From Olavius algarvensis spirochete endosymbiont (GTDB lineage Bacteria > Spirochaetota > Spirochaetia > DSM-2461), in assembly GCA_900608495.1 (NCBI GenBank), contig UWYT01000029.1:1-64000 (forward strand): DNA of 64,000 nt, read 5' to 3'. Below are positions 8,201-17,028 of the stretch, one piece after another (the first letter of the stretch is position 1; the number at the start of each line of letters is the position of its first letter). Made by a program: the position numbers and the translations under genes. The notes beneath the pieces were generated by a model. The model worked only from the letters and a program-made list of their open reading frames with translations, had not been told where the DNA came from and did not search any database.

Positions 8201-9295
8201 GTGTCTGCTTTCTCCGAGAATATGACTATGATTGCGTCAACCAGAGATAGAGTAACGATTCTCTCCATAGTTTTTGCCATTTTAATTGTGTTTATGCTGT
8301 TTTGGCTGCGCTCCAGATTTGGTGGTGATGAGTTTTCAGAGACGCGTAACACATCGGTTTCTGTGATAAGTCCTCAAATCAGTGATTTGAGAGAAACCTT
8401 GGTTGTTTCAGCTTTCTTGGAAGCAGGGCGTACAGTGGTAATTTCGCCTAAAGTAGGGGGGAGTGTGCAGGAAATCCTAGTTGTGGAAGGCTCGGTAGTC
8501 TCAAAAGGGGATTTGTTGGCTCGCATTGATTCTGAGCCATACCGATTGGAAATGGAGGCCGCTGAATCACTATGGCGCCTCGCTGAGGCGAGTTTAACAA
8601 GGACAAAGCAGGTGTTTGAAAGCTCCGGAACATCCATGCACCAACTTGACGAGGCACAAACCCAGCGGGATTTGGCTTATTCTGACTATGAGCTGGCCAA
8701 AATGAAATTTGGTTACACTGATATTACCACTCCCGTTTCTGGATCGGTGCTCTACCGTTATTTGGATCCTGGAAATATAGTAATGCCTCAATCGGCTTTA
8801 TTAACTATCGGAAATACGGAAGCTCCGCAGCTAAAGGTGCAAGTTCCAGAGAAATACTGGAGTCAGTTTCAGAGATTGGAAGCGATTAAAGTATTCTTGT
8901 CGTTTCCAGCAGGTGGTGATGATTCCGTGCGTCTAGGAGAAATAATCAGAATCAACCCGAGTATCAGTCCGGAGAAAAAAAAATTCGAGGTAGTTTGCCT
9001 GCTAAAGCAGTCTGAACCGTTCTGGCCAATTGGCGCAAGTCTGCAGGTGGAGTTTGTTCTGAGTGAGAGGCTGGATACACTGAGTTTGCCCCTTCGTGTT
9101 CTGGACAATGACAACGGACTCTGGCGAGTCAATCCAAACGACAACACTGTCAGTCGCGTGGAGGCGCCGGCAATGTATAGGGATGCCGCGCGGTTTTCGG
9201 TTCCTGAAACCTGGGCGTCTGAGATATTTGTTCTGGGGGGGCGGCATCTATTGAGAGAAGGCCGGATCGTCGAATATTCTGGGAGTGAGAAATGA
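8201..9295 (+). CDS. RND efflux membrane fusion (periplasmic adaptor) protein
   Basis: 364 residues with one N-terminal membrane anchor (about residues 18-37, core ILSIVFAILIVFMLFW), then the HlyD/AcrA layout: half-lipoyl motif SPKVGGSVQEILVVEGSVVS, short helical hairpin with MEAAESLWRLAEASL, second half-lipoyl TDITTPVSGSVLYRYLDPG, and beta-barrel/membrane-proximal domains. The adaptor links the inner-membrane RND pump to an outer-membrane channel; no TolC-like gene lies in the window. The first start is GTG at 8201; in-frame ATGs at 8222 and 8228 are possible and no Shine-Dalgarno sequence decides between them. Its stop overlaps the pump gene by four bases. Confidence 0.92.
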   Translation: MSAFSENMTMIASTRDRVTILSIVFAILIVFMLFWLRSRFGGDEFSETRNTSVSVISPQISDLRETLVVSAFLEAGRTVVISPKVGGSVQEILVVEGSVVSKGDLLARIDSEPYRLEMEAAESLWRLAEASLTRTKQVFESSGTSMHQLDEAQTQRDLAYSDYELAKMKFGYTDITTPVSGSVLYRYLDPGNIVMPQSALLTIGNTEAPQLKVQVPEKYWSQFQRLEAIKVFLSFPAGGDDSVRLGEIIRINPSISPEKKKFEVVCLLKQSEPFWPIGASLQVEFVLSERLDTLSLPLRVLDNDNGLWRVNPNDNTVSRVEAPAMYRDAARFSVPETWASEIFVLGGRHLLREGRIVEYSGSEK

Positions 9296-12200
9296 AACCG
9301 AGTGCCCTGGCGATTCGCCATCCGATTCCGGTATTTGTCATTACGATGGCCATCCTAGTCTTCGGCATTCTCGCTCTAATCTTTCTGAAAAGAGAATTCA
9401 TTCCTTCCATTATCATGCCAAGCATCAGAGTGATAACTCTCTGGCCGGGTGTTAGCGCTGAAAATGTTGATGAGGATGTAACAGAGATTCTGGAGGAACA
9501 GTTAGCGTCCCTTTCGGGTGTAAACGATATTTATTCCGAGAGCAGGGAGGGCATCAGCATAATCAAACTCGATTTCGACGAGAAGGCTAATGCAAATGAG
9601 TTGATTCAGGAGGTGCGAAACAGGGTGGAAATAGCTTCCCCGGAACTACCCGACAATTTGGCCAGTGCGCCGATTGTTTCAACATGGGGAGCATCCGACA
9701 TTCCCGTGTTTAGTTTCGCCATATCCGGTCCATGGGATTCAGATGAAATAACTCGTTATGCCGAGGATGTGGTGCTACAGGAGATATATGAGATTGAGGA
9801 TGTTGCCAAAGCCGACATCCTCGGCGGAAGGAAGAAGGAAATCAGAATAAGTTTGAATCCCCAGGCGATTGCCAACAGCAATCTTACCCCACTTGAAATT
9901 GCCGCTGCCATCAAAAATCGCAATGTCACCCTGCCTGCCGGACTGGTTGACTGGGGTGGCGAGGAGTGGTCTCTGCGGATGAGCGGTGAATTCACCAGAA
10001 TAAATGAAATCGAAAATCTTGTTGTGGGCAGCAATGCTCGTGTTCCGATTCGTTTGAGGGATATTAGTACAGTGTCCCTGGACTATGAGTCCACCGATCT
10101 AAGGGTTCGTTCCGAATTGCAGGATATGCTGGTGGTTCAGGTTATGAAACGAGGATCGGGAGATGCTATCAAGATTAGCAGGGAGATTCGCAAGCGCCTG
10201 GCCTACCTGGAAGAAGTGGGAGATTATCGCTTCGCTGTTCTGCACGATGATAGCGAGACTGTCAAACTCGCCTTGAACACGGTGATGCGCTCGGCCATTC
10301 TGGGAATTTGTATGGCTATCGCGGTTATTTTCCTTTTCCTTCGGAGTTGGAAATATACCCTTGTTATTGCAGTATCTCTTCCAATCTCACTATTTATCGC
10401 CTTTGCCGGCATGAAATTAGCGGGACTTTCCCTGAATGTACTCACGCTGGCGGGTATAACGGTTTCTCTAGGTATGGTGGTTGATGCCTCGATTGTAGTG
10501 TTGGAGAGTATCCATAGACGGCGATTGATGGGAGAGAGCATGCACAATGCAGCACTTAGCGGCTCAACCGCGGTTGCCGGGGCGGTTACGGCGTCTGTCA
10601 CAACTTCGGTGAGTGTTTTTGTTCCTATGATATTTCTTGCCGGTATAGTGGGTATCATTTTAAAAGATCTTTCCGCAACGATTGTGCTATGCCTCGCCGC
10701 CTCTATATGTGCGGCGCTCTTCCTGGTTCCTCTTCTGGCTCACCGGGATGAATTCGGCAGTTCAAAGCGCAAGTTTCGCAGTCGCTTAATGACCAAAATC
10801 GAAAAGAGTTATGAATCAAGTCTTAAACAGGTGCTTCGTTTGAGCGATATCTGTCTAATAGCGGCCGCGGCGGTGTTGTGTATCAGCGTTATTGCCGCCG
10901 ATTTAATGGGAGTATCCTTCCTGCCCGCGGCAGATTACAATGAGCTGTTCGTCTCGCTTGAGCTTAGACCAGGTGCATCGATCGAGGATGGCGTCGATGC
11001 AGCCGATATGGCAGAGGCGATTATCAGAGAAGAGATTCCAGAACTTGAGAATTTGATTTTCTTTGTGGGGATGGAGGATAATATCTCGAGTTCCTTCAAA
11101 AAACGAGAGACAGTTTGGGGACACATACTGCTGAAGAATCGTAATAAGCGGAAGAGAGACTTCCGAGAACTGATGGTGAACCTCAACGAAGCTCTCCCTC
11201 CGGAATTGCCGGGAATTGCCGTTACGATATTCAATGGCGGTTTCGACAGGATGCTGAGTCTGAGCACTGAGGGGGCCGGATATCGTGTTGAGTTATTTTC
11301 CGAATCGCTTGAGGATTTGAGAAGCGAAGCAGATAGAGTTGAGGCTATACTGCTGGAGAATCCCGAGATTATCAGTACGACTCGCGATGTAAGAGCCAAT
11401 CGACGTTTCGTAAATGCTCAGTTCGATCAAGAAACCATGGGGACCCTTGGTATCAGCGCTGGCAATGCCGCTCGAAACGCCAGAATTGCTTTCGAAGGAA
11501 TTGATGTCGGTGTTTATCGCCCTCCGAAAGGCGAAAACAGAAATATCAGACTGAGCTCCGATTTTGAATCATCTACTCCTAATTCACAGTCTCTAAGTTC
11601 AATTCCAATGCGCGGTGCCGGTGGCCATATAACCGATTTACACGCTTTTACCTTCGTGGAAGAGAACAGGGGCTTCTCTCAGTACCAGCGGCATAATAGA
11701 GCTCGCATGCTCACAGTTATAGGTTATACAAAAACCGAAGATTTCAGAAACATCAACCGCCAGATGAAGGAAGCTCTTGCCGACTCACCATTGAAGGAAG
11801 GCGTCGAGTGGCGTCAACAAGGGATTATGGGGTTAATCAGCCAGTCCATAGTGAATCTTGTGATAGTTCTGATAATATCCTTGCTGCTTGTATATGTAGT
11901 TATGGCCATCCAGTTCGAGAAACTCATTCAGCCACTGATTATTATGGTATCGGTTCCTTTTTGCTTCATTGGAGTGGTGCTTGGCTTAGCAATATTCGGT
12001 TCGGACGTCTCGCTGATTTCCTTCCTTGGAATTATAGCACTGTCGGGAATGGTGGTGAACAACGCCATTGTGCAAGTTGATCGAATCAATCAACTGCGCA
12101 AGGATGGCATGAGACTGAACGAGGCGTTGATAAAGGGGTCGGTGTCAAGACTGCGTCCTATCCTGATGACCACGCTGACAACTTTCTTCGGCATCTTGCC

Positions 12201-12390
12201 TCTTGCATTAGCCAAAGGTCCCGGCGCGCAGTTATACGCGCCGCTGGGGCAAAGCATCGCCGGCGGACTTATAACTTCCACGCTGGTAACACTTTTCCTG
12301 ATTCCGACTCTTTACCACATTGTCGAAAAACACCGAGTGAGTGCGAGCCAAGAAAACACTGATACAGATGTTCAACTCGGTGCGGCCTAG
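9292..12390 (+). CDS. RND (AcrB-type) inner-membrane efflux transporter
   Basis: 1032 residues, normal for the AcrB/HAE family, with 12 membrane segments and two large periplasmic loops. The N-terminus shows AIRHPIPVFVITMAILVFGI and FIPSIIMPSIRVITLWPGVS. TM4 has GMVVDASIVVLESIHRR, keeping one of AcrB's two proton-relay aspartates (DD becomes DA). TM10 has GMVVNNAIVQVDRINQLR, with asparagine where AcrB has its relay lysine. Such variants are common in pumps outside the AcrB subgroup. Substrate cannot be told from sequence. It starts with an ATGA overlap on the adaptor gene, and its last four bases overlap the convergent diguanylate cyclase gene. Confidence 0.94.
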   Translation: MKPSALAIRHPIPVFVITMAILVFGILALIFLKREFIPSIIMPSIRVITLWPGVSAENVDEDVTEILEEQLASLSGVNDIYSESREGISIIKLDFDEKANANELIQEVRNRVEIASPELPDNLASAPIVSTWGASDIPVFSFAISGPWDSDEITRYAEDVVLQEIYEIEDVAKADILGGRKKEIRISLNPQAIANSNLTPLEIAAAIKNRNVTLPAGLVDWGGEEWSLRMSGEFTRINEIENLVVGSNARVPIRLRDISTVSLDYESTDLRVRSELQDMLVVQVMKRGSGDAIKISREIRKRLAYLEEVGDYRFAVLHDDSETVKLALNTVMRSAILGICMAIAVIFLFLRSWKYTLVIAVSLPISLFIAFAGMKLAGLSLNVLTLAGITVSLGMVVDASIVVLESIHRRRLMGESMHNAALSGSTAVAGAVTASVTTSVSVFVPMIFLAGIVGIILKDLSATIVLCLAASICAALFLVPLLAHRDEFGSSKRKFRSRLMTKIEKSYESSLKQVLRLSDICLIAAAAVLCISVIAADLMGVSFLPAADYNELFVSLELRPGASIEDGVDAADMAEAIIREEIPELENLIFFVGMEDNISSSFKKRETVWGHILLKNRNKRKRDFRELMVNLNEALPPELPGIAVTIFNGGFDRMLSLSTEGAGYRVELFSESLEDLRSEADRVEAILLENPEIISTTRDVRANRRFVNAQFDQETMGTLGISAGNAARNARIAFEGIDVGVYRPPKGENRNIRLSSDFESSTPNSQSLSSIPMRGAGGHITDLHAFTFVEENRGFSQYQRHNRARMLTVIGYTKTEDFRNINRQMKEALADSPLKEGVEWRQQGIMGLISQSIVNLVIVLIISLLLVYVVMAIQFEKLIQPLIIMVSVPFCFIGVVLGLAIFGSDVSLISFLGIIALSGMVVNNAIVQVDRINQLRKDGMRLNEALIKGSVSRLRPILMTTLTTFFGILPLALAKGPGAQLYAPLGQSIAGGLITSTLVTLFLIPTLYHIVEKHRVSASQENTDTDVQLGAA

Positions 12391-14474
12391 GACTCATTAT
12401 GCCGGGAATACGATGCTGTCCTATTCTTTCCCGATGACTTCGCATCATACATGGCTGTATCGGCCGCACTAACCAGAGCTGCGGAATTCTCGCCGTCCAT
12501 CGGATAAAACGCCAAGCCAATACTGCCCGTAATGCTTAGTGGCTTTCCAGACTCCAGCTCGATTGGTTCCGCTAAATTCAATCGCAGTTGCTCGGCCAAC
12601 TGAAACCCATTCTCCGGCGTACAATCGTCCGTGATGATCAAAAAAAACTCATCGCCGGCTAGGCGCCCGACGGCATCAATGGATCGTATATCCCTTTTGA
12701 GTCGTTTCCCAGTTTCCGTTAAAATCTTGTCACCAATCATATGTCCATAGTTGTCATTTATCTGCTTAAATCCGTCCAAATCGACAAACAAAACGGTGAG
12801 TGTCTTGCCATAGCGCTGACATCTCTTAATCTCTAAATCCAATCGCTCCATGGTCTGCAGGCGATTCGGCAGATGGGTTAAGGGATCGTGGGTAGCCATA
12901 TAGGATATCTTCTCATTGGCTAGAACCAAACTCTGATGAGAATTCGAATTGGAAAGAGCGATTGCAATAAATCCCGCAAGGGCTTCCAATACTCTTAGGT
13001 GTCTATTCACATAGCAATGGGCCCCTTTCCCCTGGATTGAGAGAACACCGATGATTCGTCTTTCGATTTTCAACCGTACAACCAGGCAAGATTCATTTGT
13101 TTCCCCAACCGCAGACTCGCTCTTGATATAATTATAGCTTTCTTCTCTCGAATTTATCAGAAGGTCTTTGTCATTTAGAGCAACCCATGAAATCAGCGAA
13201 TCCTCGGGATCGACAGGGGCACGGGAGGGTTCCGCATAAACTCCATTCTTTATCATATAACGAAGATCTATCTCTTCTTCGTTTAAGCAGAATGCTATAA
13301 TAAGTTCGTCTACGGTCATGAGCTGGGTTAGGCGCTTATAAATCACTTTTACTATCTCATCGGGATCCAAAGAAGAGGTGATTTCCTGACCGATCTTTCT
13401 TATCGTTTCAAGATCCAGTATGGATTTGTCTTTGCTACTGCGAATTTTTTCTAATTCGCCGGTCCGCCGGCGCCAGCTTCCCATCTGTTTTTTCAGTTGG
13501 CCAATTCTGTTGCCGTGGTCGTATGTGCTTATCAGATGATGAAGCCCCTCGGCAAGATAGCGATGCTCCTCCCTGCGGATGGCGAGCAGATAGGTTAGAG
13601 CCTTTAGGTTGTCTTCCTTGGCGCGGTAGAGCTCCACCAAACCTTCTCCACTAAGAATCCGAAAATATCTAACCCCCGCGGATTCACACAACTTGTAGCA
13701 TTTTTCCCAGGAATCAAAAGCTTTTTCGGCATTCTCAGTTTTGTTATAAAACATTCCAAGTTGGTAATACGCTAAGATTTCACCGTAGACAATCTCGTTT
13801 TCGCTGCAGGTTTCAAGTGTCTTATCAAGTAACGTTTCGGCTGTCTCAAACTCCCCTCGGCGAATATCCAGTTCAGCCTGGGTAATCTGATACTCGTAGT
13901 ATGGAGGTTCATTGGCTCGCTCAAGCCAATCCTCAGCCTTATTCAGATTGCCTTCTTTTAACTCGATGTACCCCATCTCATGCCACAGGCGTGCCAGATG
14001 GGTTTTATTACTGGAATTCAGTGCGAGAGCTTCTTCGAGAAAGGCTCGGGCTTCTTTGTACTGACCCTGATTGATGCAGATTCGAGCCAAGTAAGAGTTA
14101 ACCACAACTTCAATTTCTATTAGGCCCAGATTTTGAGCCCTTTCGCGTATGGATAGGAAGAGTTCAAAGGCCGCCTCCGGACGTTCTGTCAGACTGTAGA
14201 TGTGCCCAAAGGCCAGTTGACATTCAAGAACACCCGCGGCATCACTGAGTTCCTCTCTAATCTTTCTAGCTTCCCTCAACGCAAGGAAGGCTGGTTCGTA
14301 TTCGCATCTTTGAATTCTGGCGCGGGCAAGTCGGTAGAAAACCAGGCTCTGTTCTTTAACCATCTTCGCGACAATAATTCTCGGTAGCAAGCGTTGGGCT
14401 GTTTCTATTATTTTCGTTGGTTTTTCATATGAGAGCTCCAGAAAACTCTCAATATCCAGCTCATTGTTTGACAT
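12387..14474 (-). CDS. TPR-GAF-GGDEF diguanylate cyclase
   Basis: 695 residues, soluble. Residues 1 to about 330 are TPR-like helical repeats (many A/L/Y-rich 34-residue units such as KTHLARLWHEMGYIELKEGN), then a short coiled coil, a GAF sensor domain (about 360-515) and a GGDEF domain that begins MATHDPLTHLPNR. The active-site signature reads AGDEF (606-610), a variant found in active cyclases; substrate residues FVDLDGFKQINDNYGH are intact. An RSID inhibitory site (597-600) lies exactly five residues before it, so product inhibition by c-di-GMP is expected. It makes c-di-GMP, probably in response to a ligand or partner bound by GAF/TPR. It faces an HD-GYP phosphodiesterase gene across 113 bases. 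Confidence 0.92.
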   Translation of the reverse strand: MSNNELDIESFLELSYEKPTKIIETAQRLLPRIIVAKMVKEQSLVFYRLARARIQRCEYEPAFLALREARKIREELSDAAGVLECQLAFGHIYSLTERPEAAFELFLSIRERAQNLGLIEIEVVVNSYLARICINQGQYKEARAFLEEALALNSSNKTHLARLWHEMGYIELKEGNLNKAEDWLERANEPPYYEYQITQAELDIRRGEFETAETLLDKTLETCSENEIVYGEILAYYQLGMFYNKTENAEKAFDSWEKCYKLCESAGVRYFRILSGEGLVELYRAKEDNLKALTYLLAIRREEHRYLAEGLHHLISTYDHGNRIGQLKKQMGSWRRRTGELEKIRSSKDKSILDLETIRKIGQEITSSLDPDEIVKVIYKRLTQLMTVDELIIAFCLNEEEIDLRYMIKNGVYAEPSRAPVDPEDSLISWVALNDKDLLINSREESYNYIKSESAVGETNESCLVVRLKIERRIIGVLSIQGKGAHCYVNRHLRVLEALAGFIAIALSNSNSHQSLVLANEKISYMATHDPLTHLPNRLQTMERLDLEIKRCQRYGKTLTVLFVDLDGFKQINDNYGHMIGDKILTETGKRLKRDIRSIDAVGRLAGDEFFLIITDDCTPENGFQLAEQLRLNLAEPIELESGKPLSITGSIGLAFYPMDGENSAALVSAADTAMYDAKSSGKNRTASYSRHNES

Positions 14475-14587
14475 GTAGAATTAATGATTATTTTACAACG
14501 ATCGTTGCTTGGGAGGGAAACACTTAAATAACTAAACATACACAATCTGTAGAACTAATTGAATTTTTCCCTTAATATTCTACACAA
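14475..14587. promoter_or_regulatory. Shared control region with three copies of a TGTAGAA motif
   Basis: The gap between the diguanylate cyclase (minus) and phosphodiesterase (plus) genes holds TGTAGAATTAAT at 14474-14485, TGTAGAACTAAT at 14548-14559, and the inverse TTAATATTCTACA at 14572-14584. The first and third sit directly before the two start codons in mirror orientation. Neither gene has a Shine-Dalgarno sequence. The arrangement suggests either a shared operator or matching promoter elements (TATTCT at 14576-14581 as a -10 box). Confidence 0.45.
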
Positions 14588-15829
14588 ATGAAGGGGTTAA
14601 TTAAGACTGAGAGGCAATTAGAACTCCTGGTCGACAAAATACTTGGAGTAAACAACGAACTAAGCCGTATCAAGGATTTGGATTTGCTTCTGGAACGCTT
14701 TCTATACCGGGCGCGTCGAGAATCCAGCGCCGATGCCGGGACTATCTATATTCGTAAAGATGATGAACTGGAATTCAAATACACTCAAAATAATACTCTT
14801 GAGGCGAAACTCAGAAATGGTCGAAAACTACCGTATTCTGCTTTTTCAATTCCCATCAACGAAAAATCCATCGCGGGATTTGCTGCCAAACACAAGAAGA
14901 CACTCAATATTCCGAATATGTATGCAATCGATAAGGAGGCACCCTATCATTTCGATCCATCCTTTGACAGGCGCATAGGTTATAAGACTGTTTCCAGTCT
15001 AACGATTCCGCTGATTTCCAGTGATGGAAAACTGCTGGGAATTATGCAATTGCTAAATGCATGCGACGATGATGGGAAGTTCATCCCATTTAGCAGAGAA
15101 GATGAGTCGTTCTACAAGATGTTATGCCTAATCGGAACTAATGCTATTCAACGTGCACAAATGACCCGCAACCTCCTTATCACCATCACTGGTTTTGCCT
15201 GCTTGCGCGACCCTAAGGAAACTGCGGCACATGTGAATCGGGTTGGAACCTATGCTACTGAGATATATGAGGCCTGGGCAAATCAAAGGGGAATAGCATC
15301 CGGCAGCATAGATAAGAATAAAGATAATCTGCGAATTGCGGCCATGCTTCACGATGTTGGGAAGGTTGGCATCAGCGATACGATACTCAAGAAGGAATCC
15401 GCTTTCGATTCCAGTGAAAGAAAAACTATGGAATCCCACACTTGGCTGGGTGCGAGACAGTTTCTGGGCAATAGTGACTTGGATCTCACTGCCAAGGAGG
15501 TTGCCCTTTCCCACCATGAAAACTGGGATGGGTCCGGTTATCCGGGAAGGATTACCAATCTAACGGGAAGTTCTGCTGGTGATAAAGAGAAGAAGCACCC
15601 TGGATTAAAGGGGAATGCAATCCCTCTTTTTGCCCGAATAGTGGCCATAGCCGATGTCTATGATGCCCTTCACTCGAATCGCGCGTATAAGAATGCCTGG
15701 GCTGAAGAGAAGGTGATTGAAACAATGAAGAAGGATAGGGGAAGGAAGTTCGATCCGGAGTTATTCGATGTTTTTCTGCGTATACTGCCAACACTTCAGG
15801 ATATTCGTCGGCGTTTCCCCGATTCATAG
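14588..15829 (+). CDS. GAF - HD-GYP cyclic di-GMP phosphodiesterase
   Basis: 413 residues. A GAF domain spans about residues 25-195 (DAGTIYIRKDDELEFKYTQN, LTIPLISSDGKLLGIMQLLN). The HD-GYP domain follows: AAHVNRVGTYATEIYEAWA, metal site His255-Asp256 in AMLHDVGKVGI, LSHHENWDGSGYPG with the HHE and GYP signatures, and FARIVAIADVYDAL. All metal ligands I can place are present, so it should hydrolyse c-di-GMP. It is divergent from the diguanylate cyclase gene, so the pair can set opposing c-di-GMP turnover from one control region. The ATG at 14588 has no Shine-Dalgarno sequence. Confidence 0.93.
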   Translation: MKGLIKTERQLELLVDKILGVNNELSRIKDLDLLLERFLYRARRESSADAGTIYIRKDDELEFKYTQNNTLEAKLRNGRKLPYSAFSIPINEKSIAGFAAKHKKTLNIPNMYAIDKEAPYHFDPSFDRRIGYKTVSSLTIPLISSDGKLLGIMQLLNACDDDGKFIPFSREDESFYKMLCLIGTNAIQRAQMTRNLLITITGFACLRDPKETAAHVNRVGTYATEIYEAWANQRGIASGSIDKNKDNLRIAAMLHDVGKVGISDTILKKESAFDSSERKTMESHTWLGARQFLGNSDLDLTAKEVALSHHENWDGSGYPGRITNLTGSSAGDKEKKHPGLKGNAIPLFARIVAIADVYDALHSNRAYKNAWAEEKVIETMKKDRGRKFDPELFDVFLRILPTLQDIRRRFPDS

Positions 15830-15913
15830 CGTAGTAGCGACCGATGACTTTGCATCGAACTTGAAAACCCTGCCGATGAGGTGAATTCATTCAAAAGGCA
15901 TTCCGCAAAAGTA

Positions 15914-15942
15914 TTGCACTCCGTCGATATCTGATATATATT
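15914..15942 (+). promoter_or_regulatory. Sigma-70-type promoter of the TAXI-TRAP operon
   Basis: TTGCAC at 15914-15919 and TATATT at 15937-15942 are separated by 17 bases. The predicted start of transcription near 15949 leaves a 23-base leader containing the AGGAGA ribosome binding site before the ATG at 15972. Good spacing and near-consensus boxes make this one of the clearest promoters in the window. Confidence 0.65.
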
Positions 15943-15971
15943 TAGAAAATAAAAAGATACAAGGAGAGTTT

Positions 15972-16955
15972 ATGAAGCGAGTGTTCTTATTCTTAATTGT
16001 GGGGATTTTAGCCTCTGCTGCTGTCTTTGGCAACGGGGATGGCGAGAAAGAGCGCAGTTATGTTACTATCGGCACAGGTGGGGTCACCGGGGTTTATTAC
16101 CCCACTGGCGGCGCAATCTCCAAAATGGTTAACAGGAAGAGCGATGAGTATAACCTGAAGGCGACCGTAGAAACGACTGGTGGATCAGTGTACAATGTAA
16201 ACGCGATAATGTCAGGTGATCTTGAATTTGGCATTGTACAGTCCGATCTTCAATATCAGGCCTACAAAGGCCTGGAAGAGTGGGAAGGGGAACCTCAAGA
16301 AGATTTACGAGCCGTCTTTGCGATTCACCCTGAATCTATATCATTACTGGCTTCTGACGAGTCCGGGATTTGGACACTTGCTGATTTAAGGGGTAAGGTG
16401 GTGAATATCGGCAATCCCGGTTCAGGGAATCGCAAAAACGCAATCGATGTTCTCATGCTAGCTGGGATTGACCCCGACAGGGATATTCAGGCCGAGGGTT
16501 TGCAGGCGGTTGAAGCTGCCGCAATGATTCAGGACGGTCGAATTGACGCATACTTTTATACAGTTGGCCATCCCAATGGCTCGTTTAAGGAAGCCACTGC
16601 CGGTGCCAAAAAGGTACATTTTGTTTCGATACACGGCCCTGCCGTTGACGATTTTGTTGCTTCCCGTCCATTTTATGCCAAGTCGGTGATTCCGGTGAAA
16701 GCGAACTATCCTGCCGCAAACAATACTGGAGATATCCGGACTTTCGGTGTCAAGGCAACCCTGTGTACTTCGGCCAAGGTGTCCGAAGAAATCGTCTATT
16801 CGCTCGTAAAGGAAGTTTTCGAGAACCTTGCTGAGTTTAAGGAACTTCATCCTGCGTTTGCTATATTGTCAGACGAAAGCATGCTTGAAGGTCTCTCTGC
16901 ACCCATCCACCCCGGAGCATTGAAATACTACCGGGAAGTTGGCCTAATCGAATAA
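15972..16955 (+). CDS. TAXI-family TRAP transporter solute-binding protein
   Basis: 327 residues with a clear signal peptide (RVFLFLIVGILASAAVFG) followed by the TAXI hallmark YVTIGTGGVTGVYYPTGGAI. Further family stretches are GSVYNVNAIMSGDLEFGIVQ, LADLRGKVVNIGNPGSGNR and DAYFYTVGHPNGSFKEA. It binds a ligand in the periplasm and delivers it to the membrane permease encoded next. TAXI proteins are usually linked to glutamate/glutamine or other organic acids, but the ligand here cannot be told. AGGAGA lies seven bases before the ATG. The permease gene follows after 73 bases in the same direction. Confidence 0.95.
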   Translation: MKRVFLFLIVGILASAAVFGNGDGEKERSYVTIGTGGVTGVYYPTGGAISKMVNRKSDEYNLKATVETTGGSVYNVNAIMSGDLEFGIVQSDLQYQAYKGLEEWEGEPQEDLRAVFAIHPESISLLASDESGIWTLADLRGKVVNIGNPGSGNRKNAIDVLMLAGIDPDRDIQAEGLQAVEAAAMIQDGRIDAYFYTVGHPNGSFKEATAGAKKVHFVSIHGPAVDDFVASRPFYAKSVIPVKANYPAANNTGDIRTFGVKATLCTSAKVSEEIVYSLVKEVFENLAEFKELHPAFAILSDESMLEGLSAPIHPGALKYYREVGLIE

Positions 16956-17028
16956 CTTAGGATTTGATTAATTCCGGGGAGTCGGGAATCAATCGCCCTC
17001 TTTTATATATGATGAGGACAAGGCCGGG

